21,918 nt of DNA from Thiosulfativibrio sp964601165 (GCA_964601165.1 CAZRMK010000024.1:1-21918); one strand, 5' to 3'. Counted from the first letter of the stretch, positions 7,173 through 16,616 are shown. Program-made: numbers and translations. Notes: generated from the letters alone by a model not told the origin.

Positions 7173-10100
7173 ATGAAACAAAAATTAATTCTGATCGGTT
7201 CAGGCATGGTAGGGGCAAGGTTTATTGAACGTTTACTAGCAGAAGCACCTGAAAAGTATGATATTAGTGTTTTTAACAAAGAACCTAATGGCGGTTACAA
7301 CCGAATCATGCTTTCGCCAGTTCTTGCTAGTGAGAAGCTTTTAGCAGAGATTATGACGCATGATAGCGACTGGTTTGCTAGTCGTAATGTCTGTTTGCAT
7401 ACCGATACTGAAGTGGTTGTTGTTAATAAAACATCTCAAACCATCACTACTAAGTCTGGCGATACTTTCGCTTATGATAAATTGGTGATTGCAACAGGAT
7501 CTATGCCATTTATTATTCCTGTTCTGGGTCATAAATTACCAGGTGTGGTAGCTTTTAGAGACATTCAAGACGTTAATTTAATGATTGAAGCGTCTCAAAA
7601 CAAGAAAAAAGCTGTTGTTATTGGTGGCGGTTTACTAGGTATTGAAGCTGCTAATGGTTTAATTAAGCGTGGTATGGATGTAACCGTAGTGCATTTAGGC
7701 GATGTTTTGATGGAGGTGCAAATGGATGCGGTTTCAGGGAAGTTACTGCAACAAAGCCTTGAAGCCAATGGAATGAAATTTGCCATGCAGGCTCAAACCG
7801 CAGAAATTCTTGGTAAAGATTGTGTAACAGGAATTAAGTTCGCAGACGGAAGTGAAATAGCTACCGATTTAGTGGTTATGGCAGTGGGTATTCGCCCTAA
7901 TATTGGAATTGGGAAAAAATTAGAGCTAGACATTAACCGTGGAATTTTGGTAAATGACCAGCTTGAAACCTCCGCTAAAAATATTTATTCTCTCGGGGAA
8001 TGTGTTGAGCATAGAGGTACGGTTTATGGACTGGTCGCACCTTTGTATGAGCAAGCACAGGTGCTAGCTGAAACTTTGGCAGATAAAGTCTCATCTTATC
8101 AAGGTAGTTTTATTTCTACTAAATTAAAAGTAACTGGTATTAGTCTGTTTTCAGCAGGTGATTTTAATGATTCTAAAGATTCTGAATCAATAATTTATAA
8201 AGATTTAACTCAAAACATCTATCGTAAAGTTGTTTTGAAAAATAATAAAATTCAGGGTGCAGTGATGTTTGGCGATGTCACTGGCTCTAATTGGATATTT
8301 GATAACTTGGTGAAGCAGACTGACATGTCTGCTTACCGAGATACATTAGTATTTGGAGAAGGTTTTGCGCCTTCAGTTGTAGAAAAAAAGGAATTGGTTC
8401 TCATGGAAAAGCAAAAAATAGTCGTCATTGGAAATGGTATGGTTGGACATAACTTTATTGAAAAGTTAGTGGCTAGTGAAGGCTATGATAATTTTGAAGT
8501 ACATACTTTTTGTGAAGAGCCACGCGTTGCTTATGATCGAGTTTATTTATCATCTTATTTTTCAGGAAAAACCGCCGAAGATCTTTCACTGGTTAAACCA
8601 GGGTTTTATGAAAAAAACAATGTAACTATCTACATGAATGATAAAGCGGTTGATGTTGATATTAAAGCAAAAACCGTAACCTCGCAAGCAGGAATAACTA
8701 TTGCTTACGACAAGCTTATAATGGCAACAGGATCTTTTCCTTTTGTTCCACCTATTGACGGCAATGATCGTGAAGGTTGCCTTGTCTATCGTACTATTGA
8801 AGATTTAGAAGCGATGAAAGCAGTTGCCGCTAAAGGCAAGATAGGAGTGGTTGTTGGTGGTGGTTTATTAGGATTAGAAGCCGCTAAAGCCTTAGTAGAT
8901 TTAGGGTTAGAAACCCATGTTGTTGAATTTGCACCACGCTTAATGCCAGTGCAGCTAGATAATGGCGGGGCAGCGTTATTAAAACGTAAAATTGAAAATC
9001 TAGGGGTAACGGTTCATAACTCGAAAGCCACTACGGTTATTACTTCGGGAGAAGCTTGCATGAATAAAATGGTCTTTGCCGATGGTGAAGAGCTTGAAAC
9101 AGACATGATTTTATTCTCAGCAGGAATTAGAGCACGAGATGATCTTGCCAAAAAAATAGGTTTAGAACTAGGGCCGCGTGGTGGAATTGTAATTGATGAC
9201 CAATGTAAAACCAATCACAAAGATGTATTCGCGATTGGTGAGTGTGCTTTACATGATGGCATGATTTATGGATTAGTTGCACCAGGCTATGCGATGGCTC
9301 AAGCAGTGGTAAACCAACTAAATGCCGAGCCTGGAAGCTTTACTGGTGCTGATATGAGTACCAAATTAAAGCTAATGGGAATTGATGTTGCTTCTATTGG
9401 TGACCCGCATGGAACAGATGAAAATGCTCTATCGTATGTTTACGAGAATGGTCCTGAAGAAATTTATAAAAAGATTGTAGTTACACCCGATGGTAAAAAG
9501 TTATTAGGGGCAGTGCTAGTAGGAGATGCAGAAGACTTCGGTAATCTTCTGCAAATTATGCTTAATGATATGGACTTACCAGAACATCCTGACATGTTAA
9601 TTTTGCCTAATCGCGACGGTTCAGGTGGAGATTTGTTTGGCTCTGATGCTTTACCAGACACCGCACAGTTGTGCTCATGCTACGATGTTTCTAAAGGCGA
9701 TATTATAAGTGCGATTGAAGCAGGTTGTTGCACCATGGGAGATATTAAAGCCAGTACCGATGCAGGATCAGGTTGTGGAGGGTGTATTCAGTTAGTAACT
9801 AATGTTTTAAACAGTGAACTAGAAAAACGTGGGGTTGAGGTTAATACCGATATTTGTGAGCATTTTAAATATACTCGTCAAGACCTTTATCATATCTGCC
9901 AAATTGAAGAAATCAAAGATTTTGAAACCTTAATAGCCACTCATGGAACAGGTCATGGTTGTGGAGTTTGTAAACAAGCGATGGGGAGTGTTTTAGCCTC
10001 TCTTTGGAATGTTTATGCCCTAGAAGAAGATAAAATTCCTTTGCAAGATACCAATGATAACTATCTTGGAAATATGCAAAAAGACGGTACCTACTCTGTA

Positions 10101-10946
10101 ATTCCGCGTGTTCCAGGGGGAGAGATTACTCCAAATAAATTAATTACTTTAGGCGAAGTAGCCAATAAATATAAACTTTACACTAAAGTAAATGGTGGAC
10201 AAAGAATCGTACTATTTGGTGCGCAAATGAATGATTTACCTGCCATTTGGAAACTCTTAATTGATGCAGGTTTTGAATCTGGTCAAGCCTATGCTAAATC
10301 TTTGCGTACGGTGAAATCCTGTGTCGGATCAACTTGGTGTCGTTTTGGTTTAGATGACTCCGTTACCATGGCAATTGAACTTGAAAACCGCTATAAAGGT
10401 GTGCGTTCACCGCATAAATTAAAAATGGGCGTTTCAGGTTGCACCAGAGAATGTGCTGAAGCCCAAGCAAAAGATATTGGTTTAATTTCAACTGAAAATG
10501 GCTGGAACCTCTTTGTGTGTGGTAATGGAGGAATGAAACCACGCCATGCTGATTTATTTGCCACAGATTTAACCAAAGAAGAAGTTTTTAAATATATTGA
10601 CCGTCTGCTCATGTTTTACATTAAAACCGCAGATAGATTACAGCGTACTGCCACTTGGATGGATAACCTAGAAGGGGGTTTATCTTATTTACAAGATGTA
10701 GTTATAAATGACTCTCTTGGCATGGGTGACGAGTTAGAAACCCAAATGCAATCCTTACAGAAAACCTACAAATGTGACTGGAAAACTGCCATTGAAAATC
10801 CAGAGTTTACCAAGCGTTTCCACTCATTTGTTAATGTAGATAGCTACGCAGAGCAACTTTTTGTACAAGAACGAGGTCAAATACGCCCTGCAACCGAATC
10901 TGAAAAGTTATCAGGTGTTGCGGTTGAAATAAGGCAAATAGCTTAG
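7173..10946 (+). CDS. nirB: Fusion of a NasC-like FAD/NADH reductase and assimilatory nitrite reductase large subunit NirB
   Basis: NirB with NirD reduces nitrite to ammonium with NADH, using FAD, Fe-S clusters and siroheme. Residues 1-410 (7173-8402) form an extra FAD/NADH oxidoreductase (LILIGSGMVG, VVIGGGLLGIEAANGL, IYSLGECVEH) resembling NasC/NasB-type electron donors of nitrate reductase. Residues 411-1257 are a full NirB of 847 residues, the E. coli length. It has a second FAD/NADH module (VVIGNGMVG, VVVGGGLLGLEAAKAL), a BFD-like [2Fe-2S] domain (about 832-885, CSC and CGGC), a second Cys-poor BFD-like segment, and the siroheme/[4Fe-4S] ligands C1050, C1056, C1090 and C1094. I choose the ATG at 7173: AAGGA at 7163-7167 and the sigma-54 promoter at 7126 exclude the upstream ATG at 7056. 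No stop separates the modules; an internal ribosome site and ATG at 8403 could yield NirB alone. Confidence 0.93.
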   Translation: MKQKLILIGSGMVGARFIERLLAEAPEKYDISVFNKEPNGGYNRIMLSPVLASEKLLAEIMTHDSDWFASRNVCLHTDTEVVVVNKTSQTITTKSGDTFAYDKLVIATGSMPFIIPVLGHKLPGVVAFRDIQDVNLMIEASQNKKKAVVIGGGLLGIEAANGLIKRGMDVTVVHLGDVLMEVQMDAVSGKLLQQSLEANGMKFAMQAQTAEILGKDCVTGIKFADGSEIATDLVVMAVGIRPNIGIGKKLELDINRGILVNDQLETSAKNIYSLGECVEHRGTVYGLVAPLYEQAQVLAETLADKVSSYQGSFISTKLKVTGISLFSAGDFNDSKDSESIIYKDLTQNIYRKVVLKNNKIQGAVMFGDVTGSNWIFDNLVKQTDMSAYRDTLVFGEGFAPSVVEKKELVLMEKQKIVVIGNGMVGHNFIEKLVASEGYDNFEVHTFCEEPRVAYDRVYLSSYFSGKTAEDLSLVKPGFYEKNNVTIYMNDKAVDVDIKAKTVTSQAGITIAYDKLIMATGSFPFVPPIDGNDREGCLVYRTIEDLEAMKAVAAKGKIGVVVGGGLLGLEAAKALVDLGLETHVVEFAPRLMPVQLDNGGAALLKRKIENLGVTVHNSKATTVITSGEACMNKMVFADGEELETDMILFSAGIRARDDLAKKIGLELGPRGGIVIDDQCKTNHKDVFAIGECALHDGMIYGLVAPGYAMAQAVVNQLNAEPGSFTGADMSTKLKLMGIDVASIGDPHGTDENALSYVYENGPEEIYKKIVVTPDGKKLLGAVLVGDAEDFGNLLQIMLNDMDLPEHPDMLILPNRDGSGGDLFGSDALPDTAQLCSCYDVSKGDIISAIEAGCCTMGDIKASTDAGSGCGGCIQLVTNVLNSELEKRGVEVNTDICEHFKYTRQDLYHICQIEEIKDFETLIATHGTGHGCGVCKQAMGSVLASLWNVYALEEDKIPLQDTNDNYLGNMQKDGTYSVIPRVPGGEITPNKLITLGEVANKYKLYTKVNGGQRIVLFGAQMNDLPAIWKLLIDAGFESGQAYAKSLRTVKSCVGSTWCRFGLDDSVTMAIELENRYKGVRSPHKLKMGVSGCTRECAEAQAKDIGLISTENGWNLFVCGNGGMKPRHADLFATDLTKEEVFKYIDRLLMFYIKTADRLQRTATWMDNLEGGLSYLQDVVINDSLGMGDELETQMQSLQKTYKCDWKTAIENPEFTKRFHSFVNVDSYAEQLFVQERGQIRPATESEKLSGVAVEIRQIA
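8387..8405 (+). promoter_or_regulatory. Internal ribosome-binding site and in-frame ATG for NirB within the fusion ORF
   Basis: AAAGGA (8387-8392) lies 10 bases before an in-frame ATG (8403-8405) that begins MEKQKIVVIGNGMVG, the usual N-terminus of NirB, and leaves exactly 847 codons. This suggests either a recent loss of a stop codon between two genes or deliberate dual expression of fusion and free NirB. Confidence 0.6.
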
Positions 10947-10957
10947 GTTAAACCTAA
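10943..10957. repeat. Small inverted repeat at the nirB stop codon
   Basis: TTAGGTT-A-AACCTAA has 7-base arms around one base and includes the TAG stop (10944-10946). It lies just before the strong nirD ribosome site (AAAGGAG, 10966-10972). It is too short and unstable to call a terminator; it may affect message processing between nirB and nirD. Confidence 0.35.
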
Positions 10958-10980
10958 ATAAATAGAAAGGAGATTTAATA

Positions 10981-11307
10981 ATGAGTGAGTTTGTAAAGGT
11001 TTGTTCTACTGAAAGTTTGGTTAAGAACTCTGGAGTAGCAGCACTAATTGATGACACTCAAGTAGCTTTATTTTATATCGACGACAAAGTCTATGCCCTA
11101 AATAATTTTGACCCTATTGGTAAAGCTTTTGTTATGTCACGAGGCATGGTAGGAGATGCTAAAGGTGAGTTAATGGTTGCCGCTCCGCTACAAAAACAGC
11201 GATATAGCTTAACAACAGGAGTTTGCTTAGATGTAGAAAATGTATCAATTCCAGTTTACGAAACTAAAATAGAAAATAATATTATTTTCATAAAAATACC
11301 GCATTAA
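10981..11307 (+). CDS. nirD: Nitrite reductase small subunit NirD
   Basis: NirD is the small, Rieske-fold subunit of cytoplasmic NADH-nitrite reductase and partners NirB. The 108-residue product has the normal length and the family landmarks VYALNNFDPIGKAFVMSRGMV, GELMVAAPLQKQRYSL and TGVCLD. Like E. coli NirD it lacks the CxH...CxxH ligands of true Rieske proteins, so it probably carries no Fe-S cluster. The ribosome site AAAGGAG at 10966-10972 is one of the strongest in the window. It starts 34 bases after nirB and ends 9 bases before nasA, so the three are surely one operon. Confidence 0.95.
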   Translation: MSEFVKVCSTESLVKNSGVAALIDDTQVALFYIDDKVYALNNFDPIGKAFVMSRGMVGDAKGELMVAAPLQKQRYSLTTGVCLDVENVSIPVYETKIENNIIFIKIPH

Positions 11308-11316
11308 ATCAAAGCC

Positions 11317-14010
11317 ATGTCAAACAATCAAACAGTCGAAACCACCTGCCCCTATTGTGGAGTAGGTTGCGGAATGGATGTTACCTCGCAACTTAAAAAG
11401 AATTCTAGAAGTAATATTGAATCTATTCATATCAAAGTTGTGGGTAGTTCAGAACACCCAGCAAATTTAGGATCCTTATGTGTTAAAGGCTCTTCTGCTG
11501 GAGAAACAGTTGATTTTGATGGCAGAATGACGCAACCACAGGTTGATGGTGAGGTTGTTAGTTGGGATTCTGCTTTAAGTACAGTTGCTAATAAATTTAA
11601 CTCTGTAATTAAAGAACATGGTTCTGACGCAGTGGCATTTTATGTGTCTGGTCAATTTTTAACAGAAGATTACTACGTCGCCAATAAGCTAATGAAAGGC
11701 TTTATGGGAACAGCCAATATTGATACCAATTCACGTCTCTGTATGGCATCCGCTGTAGTAGGGTATAAGCGTGCTTTCGGATCAGATACAGTTCCTTGCT
11801 CATATGAAGATTTAGAACTAGCCGATTTATTAATAATTGTTGGCTCTAATACAGCTTGGGCGCACCCTATTGTATATCAACGTATTGCGGCAGAAAAACG
11901 CCGCCGTCCTGATATGAAAATAGTAGTGATTGATCCACGCAAAACAGCTACCTGCGATATTGCAGATATTCATTTAGCTGTAAAGCCTGGCACCGATGCT
12001 GTTTTATTTAATGGATTACTGGCTTATCTATCTCAATCTAAAGCATTAAATAAAAGTTTTGTTGAACAGCATACGGAAGGTTTTGAAAAGGCAATTTTAA
12101 AAGCACAAGAAAAACAAAGTTCTGTGTCGGATGTAGCACAACAATGTAGCTTATCAGAAGAAGATTTACAGCAGTTTTTTGATTGGTCAGTGGTACAAGA
12201 CAAAATGGTTACTCTATATTCACAAGGAATCAATCAGTCTTCTTCTGGGGTAGATAAATCAAATGCTATTATTAACTGTCATTTAGTAACTGGCAGAGTA
12301 GGGCAACCAGGAACAGGACCTTTCTCTATTACAGGGCAACCAAACGCTATGGGGGGGCGTGAAGTAGGAGGGTTAGCCAATCAATTAGCGGCACATATGG
12401 ACTTTAGTAAGCCAGAAAACATTGATTTGGTAGCACGCTTTTGGCAAGCTACCAATATGGCACAAGAAAATGGTTTAAAAGCCATTGACATGTTTAAAGC
12501 TGTTGGCACAGGTAAAATTAAAGCTATTTGGATAATGAACACCAATCCAGTGGTTTCTATGCCCGATGCCGATGCCGTTAAGCAAGCCTTGTTAGGCTGT
12601 GAAATGGTAGTAGTTTCTGATTGTATGCAAAATACCGATACCACAAATGTTGCAAATATATTATTACCTGCTTTAACTTGGGGAGAAACCGATGGTTCTG
12701 TCACCAATTCAGATAGAACAATTTCTCGCCAACGCAAGTTTATGGCAGGACCAAAAAATGCTAAGCCCGATTGGTGGATATTAACTCAAGTAGCTAAAAA
12801 AATGGGCTTTGCAGAAGCCTTTAACTATCAATCAGAAGTTGATATCTTTAGAGAGCATGCCGCCTTATCAGGTTTTGAAAATAATGGTAAACGTGATTTC
12901 GATATTTCATTATTAGATCAAATTACCGCCGAACAATATTCTTCCTTAAAATCTTTTCAATGGCCATTAACGCTTAAAGCTCCGCTTGGCACACCAAGAA
13001 TGTTTAGTGATGGTAAATTTTTTACCCCCAGCGGTAAAGCACAATTTATTGCCATTACACCTCGAAAACCTGTTCATCCTACAACAGCTAATTTCCCGTT
13101 AATACTTAATACTGGACGAGTGCGAGACCAATGGCACACCATGACTCGTACTGCTAAAACTGCTAAATTGATGGCTCACAAAGATGAAGTATACGTCACA
13201 GTTCATCCGCAAGATGCTATAAAATACCAGTTGTTAGAGGGTGGATTAGCTAAATTAACTAGTCCACTTGGTCAAGATAAAAAGGTGATTGCCAGAGTTG
13301 AAGTTTCAAAATCTACCCCTTTAGGAAGTGTTTTTGTACCGATTCATTGGACAGCACAATATTCAAGTCATGGTAGGGTTGATGTATTAGTACAATCTGT
13401 TGGCGACCCTCTTTCAGGGCAACCAGAATCAAAACACTCTCCTGTTAAAATAGAACCTTTTATAGCTAAATGGCATGGGTTTATTTTTAGCAGAGAACCG
13501 ATTTCAACTCAAGCACTAGATTATTGGGTAAAAATAAAAGGTAAACAATTTTATCGTTATGAAATAGCAGGAACAAGTTCACTACAATCACCTTCTGACT
13601 GGGCTGATAATGTTTTGGGGCTTATAGGAGATAAGGTACAATATGAAGACACCGTTGGTTCACGTTATCGAGCTGCTAGAATTGTCGATAATCGTTTAGA
13701 ATCGGTAGCTTTCATTGCTCCTAGTATTGAGTTACCTAGTCGTAATTGGCTGGGCTCTGTTTTTTCCGAGTCAGAAATGGATAGCAAAACTCGTTTGAGT
13801 TTACTCGCAGGCAGTAAGTCAGGCACAAAAGATGAGGGTAAAATTATTTGCTCCTGCTTCGGAATAGGTATCAATACTATTGTCGACTCAATTAAAGCTA
13901 ACAATCTAACTTCAGTTGATGCTATAGGCAAAGCTTTAAAAGCAGGAACTAACTGCGGCTCTTGCGTTCCTGAACTAACAGAAATATTAGCTACAGAATT
14001 AAGGTCTTAA
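11317..14010 (+). CDS. nasA: Assimilatory nitrate reductase catalytic subunit (molybdopterin oxidoreductase)
   Basis: NasA reduces nitrate to nitrite in the cytoplasm with a bis-MGD molybdenum cofactor. The 897-residue product begins with the [4Fe-4S] motif TCPYCGVGCG (C11, C14, C18) and the fourth ligand C55 (SLCVKG). The central molybdopterin domains carry SRLCMASAV, IIVGSNTAWAHPI and TGRVGQPGTGPFSITGQPNAMGG; the C-terminal MGD-binding domain carries NTGRVRDQWHTMTRT. The last 55 residues form a BFD-like [2Fe-2S] domain (CSC and CGSC), as in NasA proteins that take electrons from an NADH-linked FAD subunit. That subunit is probably the N-terminal half of the NirB fusion. The start has no good ribosome site, so translation may depend on coupling from nirD 9 bases upstream. 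Confidence 0.95.
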   Translation: MSNNQTVETTCPYCGVGCGMDVTSQLKKNSRSNIESIHIKVVGSSEHPANLGSLCVKGSSAGETVDFDGRMTQPQVDGEVVSWDSALSTVANKFNSVIKEHGSDAVAFYVSGQFLTEDYYVANKLMKGFMGTANIDTNSRLCMASAVVGYKRAFGSDTVPCSYEDLELADLLIIVGSNTAWAHPIVYQRIAAEKRRRPDMKIVVIDPRKTATCDIADIHLAVKPGTDAVLFNGLLAYLSQSKALNKSFVEQHTEGFEKAILKAQEKQSSVSDVAQQCSLSEEDLQQFFDWSVVQDKMVTLYSQGINQSSSGVDKSNAIINCHLVTGRVGQPGTGPFSITGQPNAMGGREVGGLANQLAAHMDFSKPENIDLVARFWQATNMAQENGLKAIDMFKAVGTGKIKAIWIMNTNPVVSMPDADAVKQALLGCEMVVVSDCMQNTDTTNVANILLPALTWGETDGSVTNSDRTISRQRKFMAGPKNAKPDWWILTQVAKKMGFAEAFNYQSEVDIFREHAALSGFENNGKRDFDISLLDQITAEQYSSLKSFQWPLTLKAPLGTPRMFSDGKFFTPSGKAQFIAITPRKPVHPTTANFPLILNTGRVRDQWHTMTRTAKTAKLMAHKDEVYVTVHPQDAIKYQLLEGGLAKLTSPLGQDKKVIARVEVSKSTPLGSVFVPIHWTAQYSSHGRVDVLVQSVGDPLSGQPESKHSPVKIEPFIAKWHGFIFSREPISTQALDYWVKIKGKQFYRYEIAGTSSLQSPSDWADNVLGLIGDKVQYEDTVGSRYRAARIVDNRLESVAFIAPSIELPSRNWLGSVFSESEMDSKTRLSLLAGSKSGTKDEGKIICSCFGIGINTIVDSIKANNLTSVDAIGKALKAGTNCGSCVPELTEILATELRS

Positions 14011-14029
14011 CATTTATATAAAATATAAT

Positions 14030-14100
14030 GCGTAACTACTCAAATAATTCTGAACAACATTTCGTTCCTACGCTCCAGTGTGGTAACGCATACCAATTAA
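14030..14100. repeat. Repeat remnants between nasA and cysG
   Basis: GCGTAACTACTCA (14030-14042) is nearly the same as the terminal inverted repeat of the element at 21114-21267, found here as a single end. Next to it, GTTCCTACGCT (14064-14074) pairs imperfectly with AGTGTGGTAAC (14077-14087), giving a small hairpin of the kind scattered through many proteobacterial genomes. Together they fill much of the 173-base gap between nasA and cysG; no gene is visible there. Confidence 0.5.
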
Positions 14101-14183
14101 AAGGTATAAGTAAATGTCTGCATTTTCACATAATGCATGGGAGTTTACATGTTTATATAAAGGGATTAAGGTAGGATAATTTA

Positions 14184-15566
14184 GTGGACTATTTACCTAT
14201 ATTTGTGAATATCAAAAATCAACATTGCCTCATTGTCGGTGGAGGTTCTGTTGCGGCTCGCAAAGCAGATTTATTTATTCAATCAGGTGCTATCGTTACA
14301 GTTATTGCACCAAAGTTAAAAACAGAAATGAAGTTTCACCTATCTAATGGCAAAATAATTTGGGAAATGGGAGCTTTTTCTGTTGGCGGCATGAAATACC
14401 TTCCAAGCTTTAAATACGTCATTTGTGCAACCGATAACCAAGCGGTAAATCAAGCAGTATATCAATATTGCCAACAAAATAATATTCCTGTTAATGTTGC
14501 CGACCAAACAGAGTTGTGCGACTTTATTCTGCCAGCCATTGTAGATCGCAACCCTATGACAATTGCTATTTCTACAGGAGGGCGTTCTCCTGTGTTAGCC
14601 AGGATTATGAAAGCCCGTTTAGAAACTATGATACCAACTGGTTTTAGTCAGCTAGCAGATTTGGTAGGGCGCTATCGTCAAAAAGTAAAAGATACTATTC
14701 CTAGTTTAGATGGTCGTAAAGCCTTTTGGGAAAGTCTATTAGAAGGGTCTTTTATCGACAAAGTTGTAAAAGGCAAAAATGCAGAGCTTGAATTAGAAGA
14801 TAGAATTGCAACCGTCGCAAAAAATGGTCAGTTAGAACCAAAAGGTGAAGTTTATTTAATTGGAGCAGGGCCAGGTGATCCAGATTTAATGACCTTTAAA
14901 GCTTTACGTTTGTTACAACAAGCAGATGTGATTTTATATGACCGATTAGTTTCTCCTAAAATTATTGATATGGCACGACGTGAAGCAGAACGAATTTATG
15001 TGGGTAAAAAAGATAAATACCATGCTGTTAAACAGCAAGATATTGCTTTAATGATGGTTAAATTAGCTAAAAAAGGCAAGCGTGTTGCACGTTTAAAAGG
15101 TGGCGATCCTTATATTTTTGGTCGCGGAGCAGAAGAAGCAGAAGTTTTAGTACAAAATGACATCTCCTATGAGATAGTTCCAGGAATTACTGCCGCCGCA
15201 GGTTGTTCCGCCTATGCAGGATTTCCTTTAACGCATCGAGATTATGCACAATCAGTCTCTTTAATTGCAGGGCATCAACAAGCAGGAGCAGGGCGAGTTG
15301 ATTATGCGCGTTTAGCTAATTCTAGTGATACTTTAGTATTCTATATGGGTATTAAAAATGCTCCTAAAATTCAAGCAGGACTTATTACGCATGGAATGAA
15401 TGAAAGTACTCCTGTTGCCATTATTGAAAAAGGCACTACCCCAGAACAAAAAAATAACTTTTGTTTTTTAAAAGATTTAGTTGCTACTATTGCCAGTAAA
15501 CAGGTATCTCCGCCAGCATTAATTATTATTGGAGAAGTTATTAAGGTTAAAAATAAATTACAATAG
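14184..15566 (+). CDS. cysG: Siroheme synthase CysG
   Basis: CysG makes siroheme from uroporphyrinogen III by methylation, dehydrogenation and iron insertion. The 460-residue protein has the usual two halves. Residues 1-210 are the precorrin-2 dehydrogenase/ferrochelatase, with the NAD-binding loop VGGGSVAARKA, Asp107 at the place of the E. coli catalytic Asp104, and STGGRSPVLAR. Residues 222-460 are the uroporphyrinogen methyltransferase, with YLIGAGPGDPDL, LYDRLVSP (Asp253) and RLKGGDPYIFGRGAEE. The GTG start has TAGGA 7-8 bases upstream and gives the family N-terminus MDYLPIF. Siroheme is the cofactor of NirB, so its place in this operon is functionally clear. The 173-base gap from nasA leaves room for a separate promoter, but I see none. 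Confidence 0.96.
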   Translation: MDYLPIFVNIKNQHCLIVGGGSVAARKADLFIQSGAIVTVIAPKLKTEMKFHLSNGKIIWEMGAFSVGGMKYLPSFKYVICATDNQAVNQAVYQYCQQNNIPVNVADQTELCDFILPAIVDRNPMTIAISTGGRSPVLARIMKARLETMIPTGFSQLADLVGRYRQKVKDTIPSLDGRKAFWESLLEGSFIDKVVKGKNAELELEDRIATVAKNGQLEPKGEVYLIGAGPGDPDLMTFKALRLLQQADVILYDRLVSPKIIDMARREAERIYVGKKDKYHAVKQQDIALMMVKLAKKGKRVARLKGGDPYIFGRGAEEAEVLVQNDISYEIVPGITAAAGCSAYAGFPLTHRDYAQSVSLIAGHQQAGAGRVDYARLANSSDTLVFYMGIKNAPKIQAGLITHGMNESTPVAIIEKGTTPEQKNNFCFLKDLVATIASKQVSPPALIIIGEVIKVKNKLQ

Positions 15567-15595
15567 TTAATCATAGCTTCCTTAAAGGATAAAAT

Positions 15596-16588
15596 ATGAA
15601 TGATCATCCTTTTGCTCAATATTTAAGGATTTTAGGAAAAGGTCCTAAAAGTAGACGTTCCTTAACGGCTGAAGAAGCTGTTAAATCATTACAAATGATT
15701 TTAAACGATGAAGTTACTGATAAACAATTAGGAGCTTTTTTATTATTAATGCGTGCAAACGGCGAAAGCCAAGATGAATTAATAGGTTTTGTTAAAGGAT
15801 TACGTGACTATTTAAAATTAGATTTAGACCCCTGCAATATTGATTTAGATTGGCCTGCTTATGCAGGAAAATGGCGTTACCCACCTTATTTTTTATTAAG
15901 CATTAAATTACTACTTGCAAATGGCTATAAAATTATTTTACACGGTGATTCAGGTCAGTTTGACGATAGGCAATATGTAGAATCATTTTTAGAGACTTTG
16001 GGTTTTAAACAAGCGAATTCAGTTCAAGAAGCAAAGCTGCTGGTGAATATAGGTGAGGCTGTTTATTTGCCATTAGAATATTTCGCTCCTAAAATTAGAA
16101 AAATTTTACACTTAAAAACAGAGCTTGGTGTGCGTACTGTTTTTAATACCGCAGTTAAGCTATTGAATCCTCTTAATGCTAAATCAAGCATGCAAGGCAT
16201 TTATCATAAAGGGGTAGAAAAGCTACATCATGCCTCTACCTCTGTAAATGGGGTTGAAAATAACTTAGTGTTTAAAGGAGAAGGGGGCGAGCCAGAAGTA
16301 CGCCCTGATGCTTTAACCCACTTATATTTTTCAAAAAATAAGCTTGTTAATAATGTTAATAACTTAGATAAGATTGAGTTTAAAGGTATTATTGAAAGAC
16401 AAATTCGCCCTAAAACTTGGGACTCGCAAGCTTTATTAAAACTATGGAATAAACAAAGTGAAGATCTTTATGGTAAAAATACAGTAATTGTAACCACTGC
16501 AGTTGCTTTAATGCTATTAGAATCCTTGCCTGTAGATTTAGCTTTAAAGAAAGCACGAGAATGGTGGCAATCTAGGGAATTATTTTAA
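15596..16588 (+). CDS. TrpD2/YbiB-like glycosyl transferase-family protein
   Basis: A 330-residue member of the anthranilate phosphoribosyltransferase fold family, of the YbiB/TrpD2 branch. The N-terminal helical domain is recognisable (RRSLTAEEAVKSLQMILNDEVTDKQLGAFLLLMRANGES), and the C-terminal alpha/beta domain follows. The PRPP-binding GTGGD motif of true TrpD is replaced by HGDSGQF, so tryptophan synthesis is unlikely. E. coli YbiB binds nucleic acid non-specifically and is SOS-linked; whether this applies here is unknown. It starts 29 bases after cysG with AAAGGA at 15584-15589, and similar genes occur at the end of nitrate assimilation clusters in other gammaproteobacteria, which suggests an undefined role there. 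Confidence 0.8.
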   Translation: MNDHPFAQYLRILGKGPKSRRSLTAEEAVKSLQMILNDEVTDKQLGAFLLLMRANGESQDELIGFVKGLRDYLKLDLDPCNIDLDWPAYAGKWRYPPYFLLSIKLLLANGYKIILHGDSGQFDDRQYVESFLETLGFKQANSVQEAKLLVNIGEAVYLPLEYFAPKIRKILHLKTELGVRTVFNTAVKLLNPLNAKSSMQGIYHKGVEKLHHASTSVNGVENNLVFKGEGGEPEVRPDALTHLYFSKNKLVNNVNNLDKIEFKGIIERQIRPKTWDSQALLKLWNKQSEDLYGKNTVIVTTAVALMLLESLPVDLALKKAREWWQSRELF

Positions 16589-16616
16589 CACTTTGGCTTA
16601 CCTTAATTATTCAAAG

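Noticed and set aside
12381..12737. Antisense 118-codon ORF within nasA
   Set aside because: Fully inside a well-supported gene, with no ribosome site or recognisable domain.
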